NCBI GenBank assembly: GCA_048268005.1
Contig: JBLWWJ010000001.1
Coordinates: forward strand, 1,302,001 to 1,366,000
Origin: Ancylomarina sp048268005
GTDB lineage: Bacteria > Bacteroidota > Bacteroidia > Bacteroidales > Marinifilaceae
Direction: 5' to 3'
DNA length: 64,000 nucleotides
In this document: positions 18,526-27,748 of the stretch, one piece after another
How positions within the stretch are numbered: position 1 is the stretch's first letter
Layout of the letters: each line of letters opens with the position of its first letter
Program-made: the position numbers and the translations under genes
Notes under the pieces: model-generated
The model's database searches: none
Seen by the model: only the letters and a program-made list of their open reading frames with translations
Told to the model about the DNA's origin: nothing

Positions 18526-19776
18526 TTATTGTGTTGTAATTAGATTCATTGATTCAATGGGAATAATCCAGCAAAAGCCCTGTGTAAACTGACTTTCACC
18601 CAATCCCACAACTTCCCTTTTATCATTCATCAAATGAAGGATATCTATCAATTCAGAAGAATTGAAAAGGTCTTCGATGGTTTCAGCCAAATTGATTTCT
18701 CTTTTCTTTAGCGGAACATAAGGGAAAACCGTTGTATGAACATGCCCTTGTATGGGAGGATGATCACTTAGGGGTCGCAGAAAGTCAGTCTTTTCTTCAT
18801 CTTTCTCAAAAGAAAAACAGCCCACCGAAAGACTCAACATTTTGTTATGTGCCGGTTCAGTCGTAAAATTGAAAGTATCCTTCACTTCAGGGAAACCAAA
18901 AAGGGCTTTCCCCTCCACAGGCGAAGAATTCAAAGAGGTTCCAATCAATCCCCCACTTTCAGCCAGCATCACCATTGCTATCCGTTTGAGCTGTGTCAGT
19001 TTTTGGATATCCTCAAGCAGTTCACTAAGGGCAATGGATGGTTTGAGCTTCTCGGGTTCGAAACGCACAAGATGTGAAAAGTCCCCTTCAAAATGAAGCC
19101 CGTACAATTCGGTTAAGGAAGCAATTAACTTACCGCTGCTAACCATATAATCGGGCTTTCTAGATCCATCAGCGGGCAGGTAAGCGATGTTTTTACCCAG
19201 CATCATGTATTCTCCAAAACGGTTTTTGCAATCATCAAAGGAATCGCCAATGGCCCCCAAACCAATTGAAAAATGATTTTCTTTTGAATCAAAAGATCTG
19301 GCATGTGATGCCTCGAATCCTGATTGCTTGCACAATTCGGGGCTACCATAAAAATCAAGGTCGGTTTTCCCATGGGGTGACAAGCTCGAAAGCTTAAAAC
19401 GAAACCCATGTGAATTCAGCTGGTCATTCGATTCATCTTTGGCAGCTGTTGTCTCCTTATTTTCAGCTTTTTCGCTGAGCATATTCAACATCCCAACCAT
19501 ATTGAGCACTTCACTCACATTATCAGACATGGCAATGATGCAAAAGTGTCCGTTGACCTTTTTCAGGTTTTTATATTGCGATACCAAAGACCGGATACCT
19601 GCTGAACTTATATAATCAATTCCTGTCATGTCAAGGGATATGCAGTAATGACCTTCCCGCACCAAAGCATCGACATAATCGTTTAGGTAGCCTGCCCAAT
19701 TGGCATCCAACCGTCCAAAACATTTCAGTACAATTTCATCTCCTTGAGATTCCCTATTGATTTCCAATTTGTTCAT
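18526..19776 (-). CDS. STAS-domain protein with large C-terminal domain of unknown function
   Basis: 416 aa, cytoplasmic. Residues 1-110 are an anti-sigma-factor-antagonist-like STAS domain with the phosphorylatable site DYISSAGIRS (Ser57/Ser58). A linker (105-120) leads to a domain of about 300 residues that I do not recognise; it contains SIGLGAIGDSFDDCKNRFGEY, ALSELLEDIQKLTQLKRIAM and a terminal WIIPIESMNL. Its place between the double-domain binding proteins and the permease, and the presence of an RsbW-like kinase and SpoIIE phosphatase in the same cluster, suggest it is the output or a second antagonist of the partner switch. The output itself is unknown. Confidence 0.85.
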   Translation of the reverse strand: MNKLEINRESQGDEIVLKCFGRLDANWAGYLNDYVDALVREGHYCISLDMTGIDYISSAGIRSLVSQYKNLKKVNGHFCIIAMSDNVSEVLNMVGMLNMLSEKAENKETTAAKDESNDQLNSHGFRFKLSSLSPHGKTDLDFYGSPELCKQSGFEASHARSFDSKENHFSIGLGAIGDSFDDCKNRFGEYMMLGKNIAYLPADGSRKPDYMVSSGKLIASLTELYGLHFEGDFSHLVRFEPEKLKPSIALSELLEDIQKLTQLKRIAMVMLAESGGLIGTSLNSSPVEGKALFGFPEVKDTFNFTTEPAHNKMLSLSVGCFSFEKDEEKTDFLRPLSDHPPIQGHVHTTVFPYVPLKKREINLAETIEDLFNSSELIDILHLMNDKREVVGLGESQFTQGFCWIIPIESMNLITTQ

Positions 19777-19804
19777 ATATCACCTATTTTATAAAACATT
19801 TAAC

Positions 19805-21757
19805 TCAATTCTTTGCTGTTCGTTTGTCTTCCCTTACAATATGATCTGCCATATCGTAAATCTCTTGTGTTGTTTCCAAACCATATACTTCGGAAGCCTT
19901 GGGATTAATAACCGTTTTTATTTGTTTGATCCGGCTAAAAGGGATCTCTGAAGGAGAAACCCCATTGATCACCCTTATTGCAATATCGGCTATCTCCACC
20001 CCTTGCTGTACATAGTCGCCTGCAATGGCAGCAATTGCCCCCATTTCCACCTGGCTTGTGATAAAACAAAAGAGTGGAACCTTTTCATTTCGACTAACTT
20101 TAACAATGCTTGAAAAACCCGGTATCGTATAGGTGTCGGGCATTTGACAGATGGCATCGATATTTTTTGAGCAAAGCATCAGGCTTGCATCGCTTACTTC
20201 ACTTACTGAATTAACAGGAATGGCATGCACCTTAATCTGTAATTTCTTGCATGAATTCTTAAAGGCTTCCAAACCACTGACCGAGGCCATTTCGCCCGGA
20301 CTGTACAGCAGACCAACATTCCGAACATCGGGAATGTATTTTTTAAGCAGATTAATGCCTTTATCCGTATAACTCATCCCATCAATCCCCGTAAGGTTAG
20401 CAATGTGATCGGAATAGGATTTGCCCAAGCCATTGCCCACCGGATCGGCAACCACAGTGAATAGAATAGGCACATCCTTAATTTTGGCAGACAAGGCTTG
20501 CGTTGTGACCAATATGGTTGAAAAGATAAGATCGTACTCCTTATCGGCTACAACATTCACAATACTGTTGAGCGTTGCCATATCGCCATTGGCATTATAA
20601 GTGGTAAAGGTAAAATCGACATCCTGCTTGTGCCCCAGTTCAGTCAAGCGACGAATAATCCCTGTTTCCACATCATCACAATCAGGGGAAAAACAAAAGT
20701 GTACCAATGCCAAATTTACTGGTGGATTAAAAGCACTCTTTTCACCCACAATCAGGTCGGCTCTTTGCCTGACTGCTTCAGTAAATTCGATGCCATATTT
20801 TTTTGCCTTCACGGGATTTATTTCCAGTATTGTTTTTGAAGGCGACTTAAAAGGGAGATCAGCTGGGCTTTTTTTATCCAGTAGAATTTCTGCCGCGTAA
20901 ACAGCCGCATCATAACCGTTTTCAAAGTAGTCCAAGTCCAATTGTATCAAACTTTCCATACGGGTTCCTTCCGGTCGCGCATTAAAATCAAAATAAGGCA
21001 GATCGGCATTCACCACACCCTTAATAAGGCTTGGAATCCCCGAGCCCATAAGATTATCCCCCATTTGGCATACCGCATCTATATTTGAGCTGCACATGCT
21101 TAAAATGGCATCAGGAAGTTCTGCCGCACTGTTGGCAGGAAAGAATTTCACAGATAAACCATAAGCTGCAGCAACTCTTGAAAATTCGTCCTTAAACTTC
21201 ACCGAGATGATCTCACCCGGGCAATATATGGAGCCCAATGTTTTTAAATTGGGGGCATTCTCAGTAAGCAATTGACACATGGCATCAAAATCACATTCCA
21301 CATTGCAGCCTGTAATATTATCAAGGTGATGTGTCGCATCAGTACCGGCTCCAGCCAAAACAGGATCTGAAACGGCAGTAAAAACAACTGGAATATCCTT
21401 GATATTATGGATTGCACTTTGCAAGGCTGGCGTACAGCTTACAAAGATCAGGTCAGCATGCAAGGATCGAATCTGATTGAAAATACTGTTCAACATGGAG
21501 ATATCCCCACTTGCCTTATAGGTGTTTATTTTAAGGTTTCGACCATCAATCAAGCCTCTATCACTCAAGCCACTTATGATCCCCTTCTCAACTTTCTCGA
21601 TAACAGGCGCATCAATCCAATGCACAATGGCAACATGAAAATTTTCGTTGACAAGACGAACATGCTTTTCCCTGTTCGAAAGATCAGACAAAAGCAGTAT
21701 TAAGCCCACTAAAAGCAGGGCAAATACGCCTCGACCAATCTTTATTAAATCCTTCAT
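19805..21757 (-). CDS. Double-domain ABC_sub_bind protein, membrane anchored
   Basis: 650 aa with an N-terminal anchor GVFALLLVGLILLLSDLSNR. It contains two consecutive ABC_sub_bind domains, about 38-335 and 355-645. Each repeats the same landmarks: a 'G-I-I...L...G' helix, 'YxAsGDM(S/A)TLNSI', 'VFTAVSDPVLAGAG' or 'LFTVVADPVGNGLG', and 'SPGEI/MxSV'. The usual family length is about 330 aa, so this is a tandem duplication within one chain. It is 28 bp from the STAS fusion gene and 8 bp from its paralog. It may act as a two-site sensor or as a high-capacity binding protein. Confidence 0.92.
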   Translation of the reverse strand: MKDLIKIGRGVFALLLVGLILLLSDLSNREKHVRLVNENFHVAIVHWIDAPVIEKVEKGIISGLSDRGLIDGRNLKINTYKASGDISMLNSIFNQIRSLHADLIFVSCTPALQSAIHNIKDIPVVFTAVSDPVLAGAGTDATHHLDNITGCNVECDFDAMCQLLTENAPNLKTLGSIYCPGEIISVKFKDEFSRVAAAYGLSVKFFPANSAAELPDAILSMCSSNIDAVCQMGDNLMGSGIPSLIKGVVNADLPYFDFNARPEGTRMESLIQLDLDYFENGYDAAVYAAEILLDKKSPADLPFKSPSKTILEINPVKAKKYGIEFTEAVRQRADLIVGEKSAFNPPVNLALVHFCFSPDCDDVETGIIRRLTELGHKQDVDFTFTTYNANGDMATLNSIVNVVADKEYDLIFSTILVTTQALSAKIKDVPILFTVVADPVGNGLGKSYSDHIANLTGIDGMSYTDKGINLLKKYIPDVRNVGLLYSPGEMASVSGLEAFKNSCKKLQIKVHAIPVNSVSEVSDASLMLCSKNIDAICQMPDTYTIPGFSSIVKVSRNEKVPLFCFITSQVEMGAIAAIAGDYVQQGVEIADIAIRVINGVSPSEIPFSRIKQIKTVINPKASEVYGLETTQEIYDMADHIVREDKRTAKN

Positions 21758-21765
21758 AAATCTTA

Positions 21766-23673
21766 CTATTTAGCTAAATTTATTTTGAAATATTTAACAG
21801 CCTCCTCGTTGACACTAAGCGTGGACTTTTTTACAAAGCGGTATGGAATTTCCTTGGGAGATTTCCCTTCGAGTATTTCTTTTGCCATGCTAACGGCATC
21901 AACACCTGCAAAATAATAATCGCGGGAAATGGCTGCAACAGCGCCCTGTTTCACTTGGTTCCCGATAAAGGCAAAATAAGGGATTCGACTGTTGTAAGCC
22001 ACCTTTATAATTGAAGCGCCACAGCTGGCTGTCAGATTATCCGAGATTTGGGTAAATGCCTGAATTCCCTGGTTTGCTATCGATAAGGCAGCATCGGAAA
22101 CCTCAGTAGCCGTATTGGCTGGAACTGCAATGAGTTTTAGTCCGCCTTTGCTTGCGGCATTCTCAAGCTCTTCCTTATAGGCAACCGAATTGATTTCACC
22201 GGGTGTATAAATAGTTCCAATGGTTTTAATGCCTGGTATCGATTCCTTTACCAAGTTTACCAAACCTTCGAAATCACTCATTGTAGATATCCCGGTCAGA
22301 TTGGATTTATGCACATCAAAGGAAGTGCCCAGACCTGCCCTTATGGGATCACCCACATTGGTAAAGACGATTGGGGTATTGGTAACCTTATTGGCAATGG
22401 CTTGAATCGTTGGCGTGGAAGTGGTGAAAATAATGTCCCACTTTTGCCCGGCTATCGCATCAGCAATACTGTTTAGTGTTGAAATGTCGCCTTGCGCATT
22501 ATATGTCTTCAGACTAAAATCGACACCTTCCTCCAAACCGATTTTTTTGAGTTCATCCAGAATCCCATTTTCGGCATCCTCAGAATTCGGACTGTCCACA
22601 TAATGTGCCAGACAGAATTTGTAATCATTCCCTCTTAAAGCCTCATTGTTGGGATTTAGATATTTGTCTGGAAAATTAATCCCCAGTTCATCTGCAAGTT
22701 CTGTATTGACACCAATAATCTCATCTACATAGTTTTCAATGGGAATCAGGGCTGGACTTTCACCATTTAACACTCTAGCCACATACTTGGCAGTACGAAA
22801 CCCCGTACTATACCAACTGATTCCAACAGCAGCAACAGCACCCTTGTGCATGAAATCGAAATCATTAATGACAATCGGTATTTTGTTTTCCTTACAAACC
22901 TTCGAAACGGCATGAAAGGATTGCAAGACGGTGTTGTCGCCGGTAATCCAGAGTGCATCAATATTTCGCATGCAAAGTATGGAGATCGCCTGATACACTT
23001 CGGAGGTATTAATCACAGTGGTTTCGATCAGTTCTACGCCTATCTTTTTGGCATATGCCCGGGCATCTTCAGTTACCTTTCTTGAGTTTGCCTCCGAAGA
23101 ATTATATAGTGTCCCGATTCGTTTTGCATTGGGGAAGGATTCAAGAATAAAATCAAAAGTTTTCTCAACAGGAGGGAAAGAACCAACGCCGGTAATATTC
23201 GGATTGTGATCGGTAAAGCTTTTACCAGCTCCAGCCTCAAGGGGCGTATATGAATAAGTGAAAACAATGGGATGTTTTTTAACGGCTGAAAGTGCAGCTG
23301 TTATTCCTGGTGTTGACGTAACGAGGACTAAATCAACATCCTGATTGTCCATGTTCAGATGAATGGGATTCAGGTTGCCCATTTCACCATTGGCATGCTG
23401 GGCAATAACATTCAGGTTGCTATCCTTAACAAAACCCAATTCGTTTAAACCCTGCCAAAGCCCATTTAAGGTATTGTCAAGCGCTTCCTCAGGGGCAAAA
23501 TAGGTCAAGCCCATCTTGTAAGTCCTCCCTTTTATAGCCTTAATGCCAGCATTCTTTACGGAAACTGTTTCCGTATCAGAATCTTTTGATCGATTGCTTA
23601 AATCGGACAGCAGAAGTACACCTCCTGTAATCGCAAGGGCTAATATCCCGTTTATTATTTTTTTGATTTTCAT
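21766..23673 (-). CDS. Double-domain ABC_sub_bind protein, second copy
   Basis: 635 aa with anchor GILALAITGGVLLLSDLSNR followed by two ABC_sub_bind domains (about 55-330 and 350-630). Domain landmarks include VDLVLVTSTPGITAALSAV, VFTYSYTPLEAGAGKSF, NIDALWITGD in the first, and VFTNVGDPIRAGLGTSF, AFTQISDNLT in the second. It is a paralog of 19805-21757 but clearly diverged, so ligands may differ. A gap of 136 bp separates it from the upstream STAS gene; a separate promoter could lie there. Confidence 0.92.
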   Translation of the reverse strand: MKIKKIINGILALAITGGVLLLSDLSNRSKDSDTETVSVKNAGIKAIKGRTYKMGLTYFAPEEALDNTLNGLWQGLNELGFVKDSNLNVIAQHANGEMGNLNPIHLNMDNQDVDLVLVTSTPGITAALSAVKKHPIVFTYSYTPLEAGAGKSFTDHNPNITGVGSFPPVEKTFDFILESFPNAKRIGTLYNSSEANSRKVTEDARAYAKKIGVELIETTVINTSEVYQAISILCMRNIDALWITGDNTVLQSFHAVSKVCKENKIPIVINDFDFMHKGAVAAVGISWYSTGFRTAKYVARVLNGESPALIPIENYVDEIIGVNTELADELGINFPDKYLNPNNEALRGNDYKFCLAHYVDSPNSEDAENGILDELKKIGLEEGVDFSLKTYNAQGDISTLNSIADAIAGQKWDIIFTTSTPTIQAIANKVTNTPIVFTNVGDPIRAGLGTSFDVHKSNLTGISTMSDFEGLVNLVKESIPGIKTIGTIYTPGEINSVAYKEELENAASKGGLKLIAVPANTATEVSDAALSIANQGIQAFTQISDNLTASCGASIIKVAYNSRIPYFAFIGNQVKQGAVAAISRDYYFAGVDAVSMAKEILEGKSPKEIPYRFVKKSTLSVNEEAVKYFKINLAK

Positions 23674-23809
23674 TGGTCTATTTTCAATTCATTTCTACTT
23701 CGGTAAATCAGAATATATCAATATGCTTATGAAGCATCATACTTAACAGACTAAAAAACTGGCACATCAAAGCGACTGCTCTTCCTGCACTGAGAACATG
23801 ACCTTTTAT

Positions 23810-24139
23810 TTATGCCTCAAGGGCACTCATCTCAGCTGGGAAAATTTTAAAGATGTTCGAAAAACCAGAAATATCGAAAATCTCTTGAATGGCTGCTTGC
23901 ATTTCACAGAGAAACAGTTTCCCATTTAAACTCGTTATTCTTTTCTGGGCAATCAGAAATACACGAAGCCCAGAACTACTGATGTAGCTTAGATCCTTAC
24001 AATTAAGGATGATGTTAATTTGCCCCCCATCAATTAATTCAGTCAATTCTTTTTCCAATGAATTAAAATTGGCTGTATTGATTCTACCCTCAATAGTCAG
24101 AACACAAAAGCCATCGGTGTTTTTTCTTGTTAACATCAT
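23810..24139 (-). CDS. RsbV-like anti-anti-sigma (STAS) protein
   Basis: 109 aa, the full length of a stand-alone STAS antagonist. The key motif is NCKDLSYISSSGLRVFL with the Ser cluster at about 54-56 that is phosphorylated by the partner kinase in RsbV/SpoIIAA. It is encoded 2 bp after the RsbW-like gene, the usual order of a partner-switch operon. Dephosphorylation by the neighbouring SpoIIE-type phosphatase should allow it to capture the kinase and free its target. Confidence 0.92.
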   Translation of the reverse strand: MMLTRKNTDGFCVLTIEGRINTANFNSLEKELTELIDGGQINIILNCKDLSYISSSGLRVFLIAQKRITSLNGKLFLCEMQAAIQEIFDISGFSNIFKIFPAEMSALEA

Positions 24140-24141
24140 AC

Positions 24142-24564
24142 TTACAAGTTTTTCATTAGACTTAGCTTATTCTTATTACCCTCCCTGATATACAAGACCT
24201 CATCCATTATCTTTGAAATAAGCAATATGCCCAAGCCCCCAACAGGTCTTTCTTCAATAGGCAAGCTGATATCAGCTTGTTCGCTTTTGGAAGGATCGAA
24301 GGCAATGCCATCGTCAACAATCTCAATTTTCAATTGATCATCCTGTAAAGCAATAAAAATCTCAATGTCATGCTTTTCATCATCCTCAAAGGCGTAAAAA
24401 ATGATATTTGAAACAGCTTCTTCCAAAACCAAATTAATGTTCATGCATAATGGCATGGGCAAACCCCAATTGTCGGCTAGGACATCAACCTGCTCCGCAA
24501 GCCTGGACAGTTCCTCCACCTTATTGGTGATGACCAAATTCGTTTCCATCACACTATTCTCCAT
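24142..24564 (-). CDS. RsbW-like anti-sigma-factor serine kinase
   Basis: 140 aa, GHKL ATPase fold. The N-box is NLVLEEAVSNIIFYAF (Glu/Asn near 48-53), the G1 box is VDDGIAFDPS (from about 83), and the G2 box is VGGLGILL (109-112). It lacks membrane segments. In known partner switches this protein binds an unphosphorylated STAS antagonist or its target and phosphorylates the antagonist. Its 3' end precedes the STAS gene by 2 bp and its 5' end overlaps the phosphatase gene by 11 bp. No sigma factor is encoded nearby, so the downstream target is not obvious. Confidence 0.92.
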   Translation of the reverse strand: MENSVMETNLVITNKVEELSRLAEQVDVLADNWGLPMPLCMNINLVLEEAVSNIIFYAFEDDEKHDIEIFIALQDDQLKIEIVDDGIAFDPSKSEQADISLPIEERPVGGLGILLISKIMDEVLYIREGNKNKLSLMKNL

Positions 24565-26482
24565 AATAAATAAGACTCAACATGGTTAAATCATCTGATT
24601 GCTGGTTTTCCTGAACATGGGCAGCAACATCAATCGAAACGGCATCGATGATTGCTTTGGGTGCATTTTCATTAACATCTGACAAACATCGAATCAATCG
24701 ATCGTCGGAATAAAGTTCTTCCTTGCAATTCTCAGCCTCTGTAATGCCATCAGTATATAAAAACAGGCAATCGTTCTTTGAAAGCCATCGTTCCTTTTCC
24801 TCATACTTGAAATTCTCGAACAAGCCAATAGGAATATCCTTCGTAATTTCAAACATCTCATTTTCCCCATCAGATTGAAGAATAACCGGTGGGTTGTGTC
24901 CCGCATTTGTATACTTCAACTGCCCAGATTCAAGATTGATAATCCCCATAAAAAAGGTAACAAACATGCTCGACTCATTTCCAAGGGAAAGGGATTTATT
25001 CAATGAATTCACAATCGAACTGGTTGAAAGTTGTTTGGGAGCCACTGAGCGTAAAAGCGTACGGGTAACCGCCATAAACAAGGATGCAGGCACTCCTTTG
25101 CCTGAAACATCGCCAATGGCAAAGCAGAGATGTTCATCATCAATCATAAAGAAATCATATAAATCGCCTCCAACTTCCTTTGCAGGCTCGAGCATGGCAT
25201 AAAGATCAAGTTCTGTCAAATTGGGAAAAGGAGGAAATATCTTGGGGATCATCCCCATTTGAATTTCACGGGCAATACGTAATTCACTCTCTATCTTCTC
25301 CTTGGCAGATGTAGTTTCTTTTAAATTCTCAATATAAGTCTTCAATTCATCCTGCATATACACAAAGGAAGTATGCAAGTCTTTCATTTCATCCTTGGTC
25401 GAAATATGAGGCAATTGAGCATTGAAATTACCTGTGGCAACCTGCTGAGCCGAATTTGCAAAAAGACTTAGCGGAGCAATTTGCCTTGTCACTATTTTTA
25501 TAATGATAAAGGTGAGTAATATCAATCCTATAATAATGATAAAGATCAATGCCGTACTTATCTTTTTTAGGGGAGCATACATTTCAGCCTTGGGAAACAC
25601 AACCGCCAGGGACCAATTGCTAAGTGACAAAGGCGTGTAGGCAATGAACCAATCAACCTCATTCAAACGGACTTCAACAAAATCGGTATTGCCAGCCTGC
25701 ATATCCCTTCCAATTTCCCGTAGTTCATCACTCTTCAATTCAGAGGCGTAGGAAAAAATGGTCTGATTCATAATCAGGCTTTTCTGGGGATGGGTTACAA
25801 AAGTCCCATTGCGTGAAATAACGGACGCATAACCTGTTTCCAGAATACGAACCGAAGATACAATATCAGTAAGCCAGTGCAAGGACAAGTCAATGGTGAT
25901 CGTTCCAGCCATTTTTTTTTCATCTCCTGCCGAATTATAAAAAGGCAGCGAATAGGTGGTAATCAAGGCATCGGCTCCACCTGTGTCGAAATAGGGCTCC
26001 GTCCAATAGGCTTTCCCCAGACTAGTGGGAATGAGATACCAATCCATTACAAAATATTCATAGGCATCATCCCCCAAAATGGTCGAGATCAGCGAATCAT
26101 TTTTTCTGTAAGTGTAAGGTGCGTAATAGCGCCCCTTGTCCGGAAAGTAATTGGGTTCAAAAGCAATGGCACATGCCAGTATTTCAGGATTGTTTTTTAC
26201 AATCAGCTGCGTGTAGAGAAGAAGTGAATCGTTGTTCAGTTGATTGCTTTCAAACAAACGCTTATAGCTCTGGGAAATCTTTTCGGTTGACAATAGAACC
26301 TTTTCGGTTTTATAAACGGTATTTTGAGAAATGGCTTTTGCATTTTCAACCGTCATTTTCTTAATTGAAGCTTTCGAAAAAACATAAAACAACGAAAGGG
26401 AAACAATAAACAGGAAAACACAAAAAGTGAGGACATAAAATACGATCCTGGACGCCAATGATTTATTAATTCGAAATACCAT
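24554..26482 (-). CDS. Cache-HAMP-SpoIIE phosphatase (RsbU/RsbP-like sensor)
   Basis: 642 aa. A first membrane helix (about 12-33) and a second (about 308-330) flank a periplasmic dCache-type sensor. A HAMP region follows (QIAPLSLFANSAQQVATGNF), then a coiled linker and a PP2C/SpoIIE catalytic domain from about 405. Metal-binding and catalytic motifs are visible: EVGGDLYDFF, IGDVSGKGVPASLFMA, YTNAGHNPPV and LFLYTDGITEAEN. It should dephosphorylate the STAS protein(s) in response to a periplasmic ligand. It starts 36 bp after the NMT1-like binding protein, which may deliver the ligand. Confidence 0.93.
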   Translation of the reverse strand: MVFRINKSLASRIVFYVLTFCVFLFIVSLSLFYVFSKASIKKMTVENAKAISQNTVYKTEKVLLSTEKISQSYKRLFESNQLNNDSLLLYTQLIVKNNPEILACAIAFEPNYFPDKGRYYAPYTYRKNDSLISTILGDDAYEYFVMDWYLIPTSLGKAYWTEPYFDTGGADALITTYSLPFYNSAGDEKKMAGTITIDLSLHWLTDIVSSVRILETGYASVISRNGTFVTHPQKSLIMNQTIFSYASELKSDELREIGRDMQAGNTDFVEVRLNEVDWFIAYTPLSLSNWSLAVVFPKAEMYAPLKKISTALIFIIIIGLILLTFIIIKIVTRQIAPLSLFANSAQQVATGNFNAQLPHISTKDEMKDLHTSFVYMQDELKTYIENLKETTSAKEKIESELRIAREIQMGMIPKIFPPFPNLTELDLYAMLEPAKEVGGDLYDFFMIDDEHLCFAIGDVSGKGVPASLFMAVTRTLLRSVAPKQLSTSSIVNSLNKSLSLGNESSMFVTFFMGIINLESGQLKYTNAGHNPPVILQSDGENEMFEITKDIPIGLFENFKYEEKERWLSKNDCLFLYTDGITEAENCKEELYSDDRLIRCLSDVNENAPKAIIDAVSIDVAAHVQENQQSDDLTMLSLIYYGE

Positions 26483-26518
26483 CTTTCTCTGAAATTTCCC
26501 TTTGTGATACGTTTGCGT

Positions 26519-27487
26519 TTATTTGTCAAGTACGGGCTTGTAAAAATCCTTGAAGGCTATTTTCCGATTCATAAAAGCACCATCAATTAGAAGTCTTTGT
26601 GTTTTATGGAAATCTGACTCTGCCAACTCTCCCCTCCTGACGTTTTTTCCTCCAGGCTCATGAAGTTCTAAAATACGATCTAGCATCCATGATTGATGGG
26701 CAAGATTGGTCGCAACATGCGCCTTCTTCATCAAATCCAATACAATCTCCAGCGTTTCTTCCTTATGCGTCTTGGCATATTCCCAGCCCTTTAAAGTCCC
26801 TCTGACAAATTTTTGCAGATCACTTTTGCGCTGTAATAATGTTTTGTTCAAGCAGTATATGCCATCTTCAGGAATATTATAGCCATAATCAGAAAAGAAA
26901 ATAGTAGACAACTCATCCGGATTCATGCCCGAATTAATAATTTGATCATATTCATTGTACCACATCACCGTCATGGCATCAACGCCTCCAATCATAAACA
27001 TATTTACGGATGATAAAATCGGAACCCAATCAACCTTGAAATTATTGGACTGTATGATGGCATTGGGCACCTCACTGAAGCCACTTTCCCAGACACCTAT
27101 TCTTTTCCCCTTGAGATCGTCCAATGAATTGATGTTTGCATTCTTTTTTGCAACAAATAAAAGGGCAGAATTTTGAGACATCTGGGCAATGTTCACCAAA
27201 TCGAAATCTTTAGATCGTTGGGAAAGCGCTGTAACAAGAAAAAGGGAAATAATATCGGATTCCTCACTTATGAGTCGATCGGTTGCCATTACCGATGCCG
27301 AAGGATGCACGATATTCACATCGATTCCCTCCTGCTTATAGAACCCTTTCTGTTGTGCTACATAATAACCAGCAAATTGCGACTGTGGCAGCCAATGTGG
27401 CGAAAAGGTAACTTGGGGCATCTGCCCGAAAACACTGATAATAAACAACATCATCAGGACCGTGAGACTTGTTTTTTGCATCATCAA
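26519..27487 (-). CDS. NMT1/THI5-like periplasmic substrate-binding protein
   Basis: 322 aa with a signal peptide (MMMQKTSLTVLMMLFIISVFG). The family start FSPHWLPQSQFAGYYVAQQK, followed by GFYKQEGIDVNI, is diagnostic of NMT1/THI5-type binding proteins, which bind pyrimidine thiamine precursors, sulfonates or other small molecules. No matching permease of the SsuC class lies nearby; the next gene is the Cache-SpoIIE phosphatase. In several bacteria such binding proteins feed sensor proteins rather than permeases, so this one may be a co-sensor. It is the first gene of the cluster and has a partial copy at 29364. Confidence 0.93.
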   Translation of the reverse strand: MMMQKTSLTVLMMLFIISVFGQMPQVTFSPHWLPQSQFAGYYVAQQKGFYKQEGIDVNIVHPSASVMATDRLISEESDIISLFLVTALSQRSKDFDLVNIAQMSQNSALLFVAKKNANINSLDDLKGKRIGVWESGFSEVPNAIIQSNNFKVDWVPILSSVNMFMIGGVDAMTVMWYNEYDQIINSGMNPDELSTIFFSDYGYNIPEDGIYCLNKTLLQRKSDLQKFVRGTLKGWEYAKTHKEETLEIVLDLMKKAHVATNLAHQSWMLDRILELHEPGGKNVRRGELAESDFHKTQRLLIDGAFMNRKIAFKDFYKPVLDK

Positions 27488-27570
27488 AACTTAGGCATCA
27501 TTAACTTATAGAACAGTAAGTTATAAAATATTCCCATCAATCACCTTAAATATGTCAAATAATAATTAAA

Positions 27571-27594
27571 TAAATGATAATTATGCATCATTTA
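27571..27594. promoter_or_regulatory. Inverted repeat upstream of the cluster (possible operator)
   Basis: TAAATGAT-N8-ATCATTTA is a perfect 8-bp inverted repeat about 85 bp upstream of the NMT1-like gene. It is retained unchanged in the duplicated upstream region at 29762-29785. It is a candidate regulator-binding site; no regulator is identified. Confidence 0.45.
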
Positions 27595-27701
27595 TACTCT
27601 CCTCCTCACTTTCTGGTTCGGTCTGAAAAGCAAAAATATATTTCACCAGATTATTATTAAAAGCTTATTCAAAATCGCTGATTAAAGCACTCAGCAAAAT
27701 A

Positions 27702-27733
27702 AGGTAGAGTCATCATGAAAGATCACTCTACCT
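27702..27733 (-). terminator. Hairpin terminator of the SBP_bac_3 lipoprotein gene
   Basis: The stem AGGTAGAGT / ACTCTACCT lies 16 bp after the stop of the 27749-29239 gene, with a short T-containing tail on the minus strand. Confidence 0.65.
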
Positions 27734-27748
27734 AATATTTTATATTAG

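Noticed and set aside
19203..19409. Shadow frames inside the STAS fusion and binding-protein genes
   Set aside because: They are in other frames of long, well-supported genes.
15722..27487. A defence-system reading of the SpoIIE/STAS/ABC cluster
   Set aside because: There is no nuclease, effector or toxin among these genes; sensing and import fit better.
27541..27640. TTTG/TAnnTTTG promoter for the cluster in the duplicated leader
   Set aside because: I looked on the minus strand but found no TAnnTTTG at suitable spacing, so I only report the inverted repeat.
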